From Cladorhizidae sp. MBARI D1340-BT2 (Eukaryota; Porifera; Demospongiae; Poecilosclerida; Cladorhizidae), in NCBI GenBank assembly GCA_028752905.1, contig JAQNBH010000014.1:124001-188000 (forward strand): 64,000 nucleotides of DNA. Reading direction: 5' to 3'. Under the pieces are notes generated by a model. That model was not told where the DNA came from. It saw only the letters and a list, made by a program, of their open reading frames with translations, and did no database searches. The translations under genes and the position numbers were made by a program. Shown piece by piece: positions 50,269 to 60,134 of this stretch. How positions within the stretch are numbered: position 1 is the stretch's first letter; each line of letters opens with the position of its first letter.

Positions 50269-50470
50269 TACATGTATTGTATATACAGAATCAGTGGGTG
50301 TGCAATATTTAGGGAAGAGGAAATCTCATTAGCTTCTTCACTTTGATGATAGCTGCGTGTTGCTAAGCAACTAGATAATGTAGAATTTTCCCCTGCCCTT
50401 TGAAATGTGTGGTCAATTGTGGAGAGTATTATACACTGCATTTAATGTTTGTAGATTTTTAATCCACTGG
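50269..50470. repeat. Block E copy 3, right piece
   Basis: TACATGTATTGTATATACAG through CAACTAGATAATG to GTAGATTTTTAATCCACTGG, colinear with 14500-14660. It is cut by the hAT-like insertion exactly where the 67-bp array should begin. Confidence 0.88.
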
Positions 50471-51541
50471 CAGACCTCTCAAGTCACAAGATTTGGTTGT
50501 GTGTCACACGATTTCAGGACTTTTCTCACGCTCTCACGACCACTTACCTATTTCTCACGCCGCGCCCAACCGAGATTTGGCGCTACCAAACAATGACAGA
50601 AGAAGATTTTCCTCAAACTCTAAAAGACACAGTTGGCTTCAATGCTGAAGAACCGTATCATGTGGACATGTATTGGGGGCATCTGAGAGACCAGGTTTGA
50701 GATGTTTTGCTTTTGTTTAAAGTTGCAAATGTTGTATTGACCATACAGCATTAAAATGCAGAGGAAGAACGAATTTTCCCCTTATCAACAAGAACAAGAC
50801 ACCAAGTAGAAGTGCCCTGAGTCTGGATGGTACACTTTCATCCCTTATTACAGTGAAGACGCATATCGACAACCCACTTAGCTGGATTCCATCAGAAGTT
50901 CTTAAAGAAGCTAAGAAGGCTACAACTTTTTATAACCAGCAGCATAAAAACTAATAGACAATAAACAGTGCATCTTGCATGCAATATATGAATGTAACTA
51001 TATTAAAAACTTCTTTCTTTACCTTACAGTATAATATAAGTAGTTCAATGACAAGTCAATGTAATAATATTATAATACCAACACTCCCAGGGGATTGATG
51101 AGTGACAAAATGAATGTATTGCATAAGAATATACCTCTTTCTTATATATAAGCAGAGGATTCATAATTCTTTATAATATATAACTGCTAATCTAGTGTGT
51201 GCTATATATATACCCAGGGGATTGATGGTTGACAAAAGTGGAAATGATGGAGCAGAAAAGAACAAACATAATCATTAGTGTAGTTATGACTGAGAGAAAT
51301 ATAAATATAATTATGGAAGGTTATTTGCAGATGCTTGCTCTTCCTTGGTCCACACAGCTGCCGATAAATGATAGACATTATATATATATATATCAATTAG
51401 AATTGGTTAATTCAGTAGGCCATGTAATGGTCATTGAATCTGCAGTATCAGCTCTGAATGATCAATACAAATGTGCATCTCCCATGTCCACTTTTTAGCA
51501 TGAAATCTCACACTAAGTACCAATATAAGTTGAGAGGTCTG
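50471..51541 (+). mobile_element. hAT-like transposon relic, 1,071 bp
   Basis: The element starts CAGACCTCTCAA and ends TTGAGAGGTCTG, a perfect 12-bp terminal inverted repeat. Subterminal sequences are also similar (CACGATTTCAGGACTTTT on the left; its counterpart, read inverted, GTGAGATTTCATG on the right). The flanks are CACTGG on the left and CAGTGG on the right, and empty paralogues read CCAGTGGTGTTGG, so the target was duplicated over about 6 bp with one substitution. Short CAG-starting ends and the transposase remnant inside fit the hAT superfamily. Most of the internal gene has been deleted. The right half (51000-51500) is AT-rich and holds a repeated CCCAGGGGATTGATG at 51086 and 51213; I see no gene in it. 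Confidence 0.8.
50593..50954 (+). pseudogene. Broken C-terminal part of a hAT-type transposase
   Basis: The translated plus strand shows pieces typical of the C-terminal dimerisation region of hAT transposases: HVDMYWGHL near 50670, then NAEEERIF at 50755-50778, then LINKNKTPSRSALSLDGTLS from 50781 in a shifted frame, and a tail with NPLSWIPSEVLKEAKKATTF ending at TAA 50952-50954. The order matches the family pattern of a W-containing segment, an N-A-x-x-E-R-x-F motif and a K-T-x-R-x-x-L segment. The frame is broken by TGA at 50698-50700, TAA at 50752-50754 just before NAEEERIF, and a one-base shift near 50781. The N-terminal zinc finger and catalytic core are absent. It is therefore a dead remnant inside the short element, not a functional gene. 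The family call rests on remembered motif patterns. Confidence 0.7.
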
Positions 51542-52455
51542 CAGTGGTGTAGGTCCAGTGTGTGTTCCCATAGAGCTACATGTATGGCCACCTACTTCAA
51601 CCTGCCTCCACCCAGTGTGGTGTTGGTCCAGTGTGTGTCCCCATAGAGCTATGGCCACCTACTTCAACCTGCCTCCACCCAGTGTGGTGTTGGTCCAATG
51701 TGTCCCCATAGAGCTATGGTAACCTACTTCAACGTACCTCCACCCAGTGTGGTGTTGGACCTGTGTGGTCCCTATAGAGCTATGGTAACCTAATTCACCC
51801 TGCCTCAACCTAGTGTGGTGTTGGTCCAGTGTGGTCCCCATTGATATGGCCACCTACTTCAACCTGCCTCCACCCAGTGTGGTGTTGGTCCAGTGTGTGT
51901 CCACATTGAGCTATTGTCAACCTACTTCAACCTGCCTCCACCAGTGTGGTGTTGTTCCAGTGTGTGTCCCCATAGAGCTATGGCCACCTGCTTCAACCTG
52001 CCTCCACCCAGTGTGGTGTTGGTCCAGTGTGGGTCCCCATAGATATGGCCACCTACTTCAACCTGCCTCCACCCAGTGTGGTGTTGGTCCAGTGTGTCCA
52101 CATTGAGCTATTGTCAACCTACTTCGACATGCCTCCACCCAGTGTGGTGTTGGTCCAGTGTGTGTCCCCATAGAGCTATGGCCACCTATTTCAACCTGCC
52201 TCCACCCAGTGTGATGTTTGTCCAGTGTGTGTCCCCATAGAGCGATGGCCACCTACTTCAACCTGCCTCCACCCAGTGTGGTGTTGTTCCAGTGTGTGTC
52301 CCCATAGAGCTATGGCCATCTGCTTCAACCTGCCTCCATCCAGTGTGGTATTGGTCCAGTGTGGGTCCCATAGAGCTATGGCCACCTACTTCAACCTGCC
52401 TCCACCCAGTGTGGTGTTGGTCCAGTGTGTGTCCCCATAGAGCTATGGCCACCTC
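51542..52455. repeat. 67-bp minisatellite, cycle 3, with intermediate variants
   Basis: About 13 units, more heterogeneous than in cycle 2. Variants include ATAGAGCTATGGTAACCTAC, CCCCATTGATATGGCCACC and, at 51901-51930 and 52096-52125, CATTGAGCTATTGTCAACCT followed by ACTTC. The last is the likely precursor of the 58-bp unit in cycle 4. The right end (52280-52455) repeats the series at 21120-21300. Confidence 0.95.
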
Positions 52456-52786
52456 CTTGTTAGTGCCAGGGCAGTGCCTAGGGCTGTAGGAACTGCTGCT
52501 GGAGTGATGTCTGGGAGGCCACACTAGGCCAGCCTCATAAACATGTGATTTACTAGAGAATTTTTTGCATCCTTTGTTGTGCGTTGACACTAATCTACAA
52601 TAATATAACATAATTAGCACATCCTTGATGCTGAGGTTAAGTATGCTAGTACTCCACACACTTGTAAGATGTCCATGACTCAGCTTCAGCATGGACCATC
52701 ATTGAACATGCGTGAGGATGGTGTGCTCCATGTGGGATAGCTCTGGTGCTGGTTGATGTGCAGATGTGCTACACACGTGAGCATGT
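52456..52786. repeat. Block F copy 3
   Basis: Same landmarks as 15045-15334 and 21298-21574 (GGGCTGTAGGAACTGCTGCT, CACACTTGTAAGATGTCCA, GTGTGCTCCATGTGGGATAG, GGTGCTGGTTGATGTG), with an extra ACACGTGAGCATGTGC before the 42-bp array. Confidence 0.88.
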
Positions 52787-53672
52787 GCTAGTGTTAGGGC
52801 CAGGGTAATGGCTAGGGCCAGTGCAGTTGCAAGTGTTAGGGCCAGGGTAATGGCTAGGGCCAGTGCAGTTGCTAGTGTTAGGGCCAGGGCAATGGCTAGG
52901 GCCAGTGCAGTTGCTAGTGTTATGGCCAGGGCAATGGCTAGGGCCAGTGCAGTTGCTAGTGTTAGGGCCAGGGTAATGGCTAGGGCCAGTGCAGTTGCTA
53001 GTGTTAGGGCCAGGGCAATGACTAGGGCCAGTGCAGTTGCTAGTGTTAGGGCCAGGGTAATGGCTAGGACCAGTGCAGTTGCTAGTGTTAGGGCCAGGGC
53101 AATGGCTAGGGCCAGTGCAGTTGCTAGTGTTAGGGCCAGGGCAATGGCTAGGACCAGTGCAGTTGCTAGTGTTAGGGCCAGGGTAATGGCTAGGGCCAGT
53201 GCATATAGTGTTAGGGCCAGGGTAATGGCTAGGGCCAGTGCAGTTGCTAGTGTTAGGGCCAAGGTAATGGCTAGGGCCAGTGCAGTTGCTAGTGTTAAGG
53301 CCAGGGTAATGGCTAGGGCCAGTGCAGTTGCTAGTGTTAGGGCCAAGGTAATGGCTAGGGCCAGTGCAGTTGCTAGTGTTAGGGCCAGGGTAATGGCAAG
53401 GGCCAGTGCAGTTGCTAGTGTTAGGGCCAGGGTAATGGCTAGGGCCAGTGCAGTTGCTAGTGTTATGGCCAGGGTAATGGCTAGGGCCAGTGCAGTTGCT
53501 AGTGTTAGGGCCAGGGTAATGGCTAAGGCCAGTGCAGTTGCTAGTGTTAGGGCCAGGGTAATGACTAGGGCCAGTGTAGTTGCTAGTGTTAGGGCTAGGG
53601 TAATGGCTAGGGCCAGTGCAGTTGCTAGTGTTAGGGCCATGGCAATGGCTAGGGCCAGTGCAGTTGCTAGTA
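52787..53672. repeat. 42-bp minisatellite, cycle 3
   Basis: About 21 units of the repeat seen at 21575-22320 (GCTAGGGCCAGTGCAGTTGC). One short unit (GTGCATATAGTG) lies at 53199-53212. It ends CAGTTGCTAGTACCACATCC, then enters block D. No 24-bp units follow, unlike cycle 2. Confidence 0.96.
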
Positions 53673-54294
53673 CCACATCCTTTTAGTTTATGAGGTGACT
53701 CAGATCTGGGGCCAATACCATTTTGTGTTCTAGAATATGGTGATTTGGACTTAGAGCTCCATAGATTCTGCACACTTCACTGTATGGACTTGATATATAT
53801 CTCAAAAGATAGGTCTCTCTGTGTGCTCTCTCTTGATACTAAGAAATGTTGCATAGGTATAGCCATGCTAAAGTTACAGGCAGTCAAAGTTGGGGCCCTC
53901 ATAACCTGAATGTCTATGTAGCTCCTAATTTGGAAGTGCTTGATAATTGAAATACATGTAGTATCCATTACTAGAGGAAGCTACTCTACTATGTGAGTAT
54001 TTTAATTAGGGACTAATGGCCATGCTCCAGGTGGAGTGTGTGTGTGTGTGTTAGAGATATGTAGAGGGTGTGTGGGCTCCACTGGTGTCCCAACACAACT
54101 ATGTATATTGTTACATAACACATTCCAGGCCAACCCTGTGTGCTTGAGGAGACTTCCACACCATCTCCCTGTGGCCCCATAAATCATGATGACCTCATCT
54201 CTACACTAGCAAGACTTATGCAACATTGAGCAGTGGAGCAGTAGACATGAATCAATGGCTGCATCCTCCATCATGAGCTTCTTGTGTGAGTGTT

Positions 54295-54346
<52 letters not shown>

Positions 54347-54600
54347 CACTGGTTATGTATGGGGCAGTAGCTATTGGTGCACTCACCCTGAAAACCGTGG
54401 GATACCATGAAAGTGCATATCTGTGCACACATTCATGCTGTGCTAGTGATTGATGTGCCACCTGCAGCCAGTGTAGAGTGCTTGCTGAGGGCAGTTTAGT
54501 TTGGCCCTACATGGTCATGTATTGGAGCTGCAGGTTGCCATGTGAAGTGGAGCCAGCCCTCACCTCTTGCTAGTAGCTACTTGCCATGTATGCTACAAAC
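53673..54600. mobile_element. Block D copy 3, left arm and interior
   Basis: The left arm (CATAGATTCTGCACACTTCA, GATAGGTCTCTCTGTGTGCT, GTTGCATAGGTATAG, CAGTCAAAGTTGGGG) starts at about 53760. The interior is colinear with 11.7-12.4 kb and 16.86-17.5 kb, with its TG tract at 54299-54344. It breaks off after TTGCTAGTAGCTACTTGCCA at about 54585, so the right arm is missing. Confidence 0.65.
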
Positions 54601-54699
54601 ATAACAAAACCTCATGTACGTAACAAAATCTCGTGGTCATGACTTTATAGCTCATGAATTCCACACACTTCACTGGACACTTATGGCATTTTTTAATAC

Positions 54700-55000
54700 T
54701 TATAGTTACCACTTTAGAGCTCCGTAGATTCTGTAAACTTCATGGTATAGACTTGATATATATAGCTCAAAAGATAGGTCTCTCTGTGTGCTCTCTTTTG
54801 ATACTAAAATATTGTTCATAGGTACATGTATATCTATAGACAAGTTACTAGACCTAAAGTGGAGGGACCTCAAAAACCTGAATGCCTGAAACCTCCACAT
54901 AAATATCTCCAGATTGCAAAGTGCTAAAGATTGAAATTAGTACCAGTGGCTAGAGGAAGTCCTACTCTACGCAAAGAGTGTTTTCATTAGGCGCTAAAAT
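54700..55000. mobile_element. Block D relative, diverged left end only
   Basis: A second, more diverged left arm: CTCCGTAGATTCTGTAAACT, GATAGGTCTCTCTGTGTGCT, then CCTGAATGCCTGAAACCTCC, GCAAAGTGCTAAAGATTGAA and TAGAGGAAGTCCTACTCTAC. It lacks the interior and right arm, and a palindromic element follows directly. The spacer 54601-54700 shows nothing recognisable. Confidence 0.6.
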
Positions 55001-55102
55001 GTAAGTACACGGTCAAGCGCCTGGGTGGAAAATGAGTTTTATGAGTTTTATGGATTATTAATGAAATTCATTTCCCATCCGCGCGTTTGACCACGTACTT
55101 AC
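55001..55102. mobile_element. 102-bp palindromic MITE-like element
   Basis: GTAAGTACACGGTCAAGCGC at the left is matched by the reverse complement of GCGCGTTTGACCACGTACTTAC at the right; the arms extend about 40 bp and include GGAAAATGAG against its partner CATTTCCCATCC. The centre is ATGAGTTTTATGGATTATTA. The flanks are AAT on both sides, a possible 3-bp target duplication. No open frame. Confidence 0.75.
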
Positions 55103-55575
55103 AATGACTAGGCTAGGGTTTGGAGGTCAGGGCCAAGGAATTGGCTAGGGATAGGGCAATGGCTAGAGTTACAGGTGAGTGGGATTAGGGCAAGTATGTC
55201 CTCCATTCTTGATTCCTAAAATCTTGTAGTGACTTGAGAATCCCCTTCTTCAAAGAGAGGAGAGATGGCTGCCACCAGGACATGTCTTTGCTTCCACCAT
55301 TCTGTCAACTCCACAGAGACATGTGCTGGCCCCCACAAACATACTCCTACACATGTGTTGTATATACCCCCACAAACATACTCCTACACATGTGTTGTAT
55401 ATACAGAATCAGTGGGTGTGCAATATTTAGGGAATAGCACATCTCATTAGCTCCTGCACTTTGATGGTTACTAAGCAACTAGATAATGCAGAACTTCCCC
55501 CTGCCCTTTGAAATGTGTGGTCAAGTGTGAAGAGCATTAAACACTGCATTTAATGTTTGTAGATTTTTAATCCAG
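55103..55575. repeat. Degenerate 24-bp remnant and block E copy 4
   Basis: Starts with AATGACTAGGCTAGGGTTTG and GGCTAGGGATAGGGCAATGG, the border of the 24-bp slot, then block E (GTCCTCCATTCTTGATTCCT to TTTTTAATCCAGTGG). A 50-bp stretch with ATACTCCTACACATGTGTTG is duplicated at 55340-55400. It gives an empty site for both the 18.7-kb and 50.5-kb insertions. Confidence 0.87.
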
Positions 55576-55785
55576 TGGTGTTGGTCCAGTGTGTGTCCCC
55601 ATAGAGCTATGGCCACCCAGTGTGGTGTTGGTCCAGTGTGTATCAGCATGGAACTATGGCAACCTACTTCATCCTGCCTCCACCCAGTGTGGTGTTGGTC
55701 CAGTGTGTGTTCCCATAGAGCTATGGCCACCTACTTCAACCTGCGTCCACCCAGTGTGGTGTTGGTGGAGTGTGTGTCCTCATAG
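55576..55785. repeat. 67-bp minisatellite, cycle 4, short and degenerate
   Basis: Three to four imperfect 67-bp units (ATAGAGCTATGGCCACC, ATCAGCATGGAACTATGGC). The last changes to GTGTTGGTGGAGTGTGTGTC and leads into the 58-bp array. Confidence 0.9.
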
Positions 55786-57485
55786 AGCTATTGTCAACCT
55801 GCCCCCACCCAGTGAGGTGTTGGTGGAGTGTGTGTCCTCATAGAGCTATTGTCAACCTGCCCCCACCCAGTGAGGTGTTGGTGGAGTGTGTGTCCTCATA
55901 GAGCTATTGTCAACCTGCCTCCACCCAGTGAGGTGTTGGTGGAGTGTGTGTCCTCATAGAGCTATTGTCAACCTGCCCCCACCCAGTGAGGTGTTGGTGG
56001 AGTGTGTGTCCTCATAGAGCTATTGTCAACCAACCTTCCCCCACCCAGTGAGGTGTTGGTGGAGTGTGTGTCCTCATAGAGCTATTGTCAACCTGCCCCC
56101 ACCCAGTGAGGTGTTGGTGGAGTGTGTGTCCTCATAGAGCTATTGTCAACCTGCCCCCACCCAGTGAGGTGTTGGTGGAGTGTGTGTCCTCATAGAGCTA
56201 TTGTCAACCTGCCCCCACCCAGTGAGGTGTTGGTGGAGTGTGTGTCCTCATAGAGCTATTGTCAACCTGCCTCCACCCAGTGAGGTGTTGGTGGAGTGTG
56301 TGTCCTCATAGAGCTATTGTCAACCTGCCCCCACCCAGTGAGATGTTGGTGGAGTGTGTGACCTCATAGAGCTATTGTCAACCTGCCTCCACCCAGTGAG
56401 GTGTTGGTAGAGTGTGTGTCCTCATAGAGCTATTGTCAACCTGCCTCCACCCAGTTAGTGAGGTGTTGGTGGAGTGTGTGTCCTCATAGAGCTATTGTCA
56501 ACCTGCCTCCACCCGGTGAGGTGTTGGTGGAGTGTGTGTCCTCATAGAGCTATTGTCAACCTGCCTCCACCCAGTGAGGTGTTGGTGGAGTGTTTGTCCT
56601 CATAGAGCTATTGTCAACCTGCCCCCACCCAGTGAGGTGTTGGTGGAGTGTGTGTCCTCATAGAGCTATTGTCAACTTGCCCCCACCCAGTGAGGTGTTG
56701 GTGGAGTGTGTGTCCTCATAGAGCTATTGTCAACCTGCCTCCACCCAGTGAGGTGTTGGTGGAGTGTGTGTCCTCATAGAGCTATTGTCAACTTGCCCCC
56801 ACCCAGTGAGGTGTTGGTGGAGTGTGTGTCCTCATAGAGCTATTGTCAACTTGCCCCCACCCAGTGAGGTGTTGGTCGAGTGTGTGTCCTCATAGAGCTA
56901 TTGTCAACTTGCCCCCACCCAGTGAGGTGTTGGTGGAGTGTGTGTCCTCATAGAGCTATTGTCAACTTGCCCCCACCCAGTGAGGTGTTGGTGGAGTGTG
57001 TGTCCTCATAGAGCTATTGTCAACTTGCCTCCACCCAGTGAGGTGTTGGTGGAGTGTGTGTCCTCATAGAGCTATTTCAACCTGCCTCCACCCAGTGAGG
57101 TGTTGGTGGAGTGTGTGTCCTCATAGAGCTATTGTCAACCTGCCCCCACCCAGTGAGGTGTTGGTGGAGTGTGTGTCCTCATGAGCTATTGTCAACTTGC
57201 CCCCACCCAGTGAGGTGTTGGAGTGTGTGTCCTCATAGAGCTATTGTCAACCTGCCCCCACCCAGTGAGGTGTTGGTGGAGTGTGTGTCCTCATAGAGCT
57301 ATTGTCAACTTGCCCCCACCCAGTGAGGTGATGGTCGAGTGTGTGTCCTCATAGAGCTATTGTCAACTTGCCCCCACCCAGTGAGGTGTTGGTGGAGTGT
57401 GTATGCTATTGTCAACCTGCCTCCACCCAGTGAGGTGTTGGTGGAGTGTGTGTCCTCATAGAGCTATTGTTAACCTGCCTCCACC
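55786..57485. repeat. 58-bp minisatellite derived from the 67-bp unit
   Basis: About 29 units of 58 bp: CATAGAGCTATTGTCAACCT, GCCCCCACCCAGTGAGGTGT, TGGTGGAGTGTGTGTCCT. Alternating CTGCCTCC, CTGCCCCC and TTGCCCCC variants give local sub-patterns. Related to the 67-bp unit by replacement of TGGCC with TTGTCA and loss of 10 bp (CAACCTACTT). It ends in CCTCCACCCACACATGATTG. Confidence 0.96.
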
Positions 57486-57533
57486 CACACATGATTGGTA
57501 GTTGGTTTAGAAATGAATTTTTTTATCTTCTGG

Positions 57534-57539
57534 TTTATT
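57534..57539 (-). terminator. Possible polyadenylation signal
   Basis: TTTATT on the plus strand reads AATAAA on the minus strand, about 100 bp beyond the stop of the candidate terminal exon at 57638. Weak on its own. Confidence 0.3.
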
Positions 57540-57637
57540 TTTATCTTCTATTAAAATGTTATACAAATCATGGCAGTTTAAGTGTTGCAGTTTAAGTGTT
57601 GCCTCTATAGAACATTATATAAATACATATTACATGT

Positions 57638-57786
57638 TTAATATTTAGAGAAACATTTTGAATTGTCTCTTCTCCAGATGTCTGTGAGTATTTCAGCCTC
57701 TCCAGACAGTCTCCCTGAGCACAGCAGCTGATCAGCCTCTCTGCCCTCACAGACACTTGCCACGCCCACAGGGAAGTGGAGGAGAC
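57638..57786 (-). CDS. Candidate 3'-terminal exon (partial, unknown protein)
   Basis: Read on the minus strand, a pyrimidine-rich tract ending CTTCTCTCTCCAG (plus positions 57787-57799) is a good splice acceptor. One frame after it gives VGVASVCEGREADQLLCSGR and SGEAEILTDIWRRDNSKCF and stops at TAA 57638. Another frame is also open (AERLISCCAQGDCLERLKYS) and continues past 57638. This second frame is the one that joins in phase with the candidate exon at 60191-60311. Neither protein is recognised. The plus strand also has a fair acceptor (TCTCTTCTCCAG near 57675), so strand is not certain. Confidence 0.25.
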
Positions 57787-57919
57787 CTGGAGAGAGAAGG
57801 AAGGGAAGAATGAAGGCCATGGGCAAGGTCAGCAGCAAACAGCAAGGACACTTGCATAGCTTGAGCTGTGCCCAGTGAGGGCAGGCTAATGGCAGGCATA
57901 ATTCATAAGCATCAGGGGG

Positions 57920-57921
<2 letters not shown>

Positions 57922-57970
<49 letters not shown>
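57922..57970. repeat. (CA)n microsatellite
   Basis: An uninterrupted run of about 24 CA units between GGGGGAG and TAGCTGCAGG. Confidence 0.98.
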
Positions 57971-57973
<3 letters not shown>

Positions 57974-58342
57974 CTGCAGGCTGTGTTGGATGGGACAGTA
58001 GCTGTTGGAGCATTCATTCATTAGTGCTCCTTCACACTTTACTAAAGTGGTTTTGTTTTGAGGGCAACCAATATGGGAAGGAGGGAGGGAGCATGCCTAA
58101 TTAAAATGTGAGGGTCTGAATCCCATGAGGGTGTCTGGGCAGGTATTGGGTCAGGGTGATGATGAGAGCTATCTCTATGTCTGGCAAGGTTGGCCAGCCT
58201 CACCCCCACCATGATAATGTTGGCTGGGCCACTTTGGAGGTGTGGAGATGCTCACACAAGCCCTCAGGGCATCAGACAATGGTTGCCTAGCAGCACACAC
58301 CAGCCACTCTTACAAGCAGCTGCAAGCTGCTGAGATACATGT

Positions 58343-60134
58343 TCCAGAAAAACTCGTGTCCATGTGTGTTATGCACTGGCACTGCAGAAAAACTAGTGTC
58401 CGTGTGTGTTATGCACTGGCACTCCAGAAAAACTAGTGTCCATGTGTGTTATGTACTGGCACTGCAGAAAAACTAGTGTCCATGTGTGTTATGTACTGGC
58501 AGTGCAGAAAAACTAGTGTCCATGTGTGTTATGTACTGGCACTGCAGAAAAACTAGCGTCCATGTGTGTTATGCACTGGCACTACAGAAAAACTAGTGTC
58601 CATGTGTGTTATGTACTGGCACTGCAGAAAAACTAGTGTCCTATGTACTGGCACTGCAGAAAAACTAGTGTCCATGTGTGTTATGTACTGGCACTGCAGA
58701 AAAACTAGTGTCCATGTGTGTTATGTACTGGCACTACAGAAAAACTCGTGTCCATGTGTGTTATGTACTGGCACTGCAGAAAAACTAGTGTCCATGTGTG
58801 TTATGTACTGGCACTATAGAAAAACTAGTGTCCATGTGTGTTATGTACTGGCACTGCAGAAAAACTAATGTCCATGTGTGTTATGTACTGGCACTACAGA
58901 AAAACTAGTGTTCATGTGTGTTATGTACTGGCACTGCAGAAAAACTAGTGTCCATGTGTGTTATGTACTGGTACTGCAGAAAAACTAGCGTCCATGTGTG
59001 TTATGCACTGGCACTACAGAAAAACTAGTGTCCATGTGTGTTATGTACTGGCACTGCAGAAAAACTAGTGTCCATGTGTGTTATGTACTGGCACTGCAGA
59101 AAAACTAGTGTCCATGTGTGTTATGTACTGGCACTGCAGAAAAACTAGTGTCCATGTGTGTTATGTACTGGCACTGCAGAAAAACTAGTGTCCATGTGTG
59201 TTATGCACTGGCACTGCAGAAAAACTAGTGTCCATGTGTGTTATGTACTGGCACTGCAGAAAAACTAGTGTCCATGTGTGTTATGTACTGGCACTGCAGA
59301 AAAACTAGTGTCCATGTGTGTTATGTACTGGCACTGCAGAAAAACTAGTGTCCATGTGTGTTATGTACTGGCACTGCAGAAAAACTAGTGTCCATGTGTG
59401 TTATGTACTGGCACTGCAGAAAAACTAGTGTCCATGTGTGTTATGCACTGGCGCTACAGAAAAACTAGTGTCCATGTGTGTTATGTACTGGCACTGCAGA
59501 AAAACTAGTGTCCATGTGTGTTATGTACTGGCACTGCAGAAAAACTAGTGTCCATGTGTGTTATGTACTGGCACTGCAGAAAAACTAGTGTCCATGTGTG
59601 TTATGTACTGGCACTCCAGAAAAACTAGTGTCCATGTGTGTTATGTACTGGCACTCCAGAAAAACTAGTGTCCATGTGTGTTATGTACTGGCACTCCAGA
59701 AAAACTAGTGTCCAAGTGTGTTATGTACTGGCACTCCAGAAAAACTAGTGTCCATGTGTGTTATGTACTGGCACTGCAGAAAAACTAGTGTCCATGTGTG
59801 TTATGTACTGGCACTGCAGAAAAACTAGTGTCCATGTGTGTTATGTACTGGCACTGCAGAAAAACTAGTGTCCATGTGTGTTATGTACTGGCACTGCAGA
59901 AAAACTAGTGTCCATGTGTGTTATGCACTGGCACTACAGAAAAACTAGTGTCCATGTGTGTTATGTACTGGCACTGCAGAAAAACTAGTGTCCATGTGTG
60001 TTATGTACTGGCACTGCAGAAAAACTAGTGTCCATGTGTGTTATGTACTGGCACTGCAGAAAAACTAGTGTCCATGTGTGTTATGTACTGGCACTGCAGA
60101 AAAACTAGTGTCCATGTGTGTTATGTACTGGCAC
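58343..60134. repeat. 40-bp minisatellite, very homogeneous
   Basis: About 45 units of 40 bp: AGAAAAACTAGTGTCCATGT, GTGTTATGTACTGGCACTGC. Many consecutive units are identical. Recurrent variants are GCACTGG for GTACTGG and CACTACAG or CACTCCAG for CACTGCAG. Four CACTCCAG units are clustered at about 59610-59735. One unit at 58631-58660 lacks about 10 bp (GTGTCCTATG). The array starts after GAGATACATGTTCC and ends at GGCACTTGTTGTG. Confidence 0.97.

Larger units (their letters stand above)
57486..58342. other. Low-copy segment with exon-like and microsatellite content
   Basis: About 0.85 kb not obviously repeated elsewhere in the window, apart from 57970-58010 (GGGACAGTAGCTGTTGGAGC), which weakly resembles the interior of block D after its TG tract. 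It holds a (CA)n tract and a candidate minus-strand terminal exon, listed separately. Confidence 0.6.

Noticed and set aside
51229..51498. 89-codon plus-strand frame in the right half of the hAT relic
   Set aside because: AT-rich, low complexity, overlaps an (AT)n tract, lacks any transposase motif and does not begin at ATG.
58240..58342. Minus-strand string with GWCVLLGNHCLM resembling a segment of dynein heavy chains
   Set aside because: The match is short, followed by a stop, and has no supporting neighbouring motif; it is likely chance.
58343..60134. CRISPR-like regular array
   Set aside because: The 40-bp units abut each other with no unique spacers, and the context is eukaryotic.
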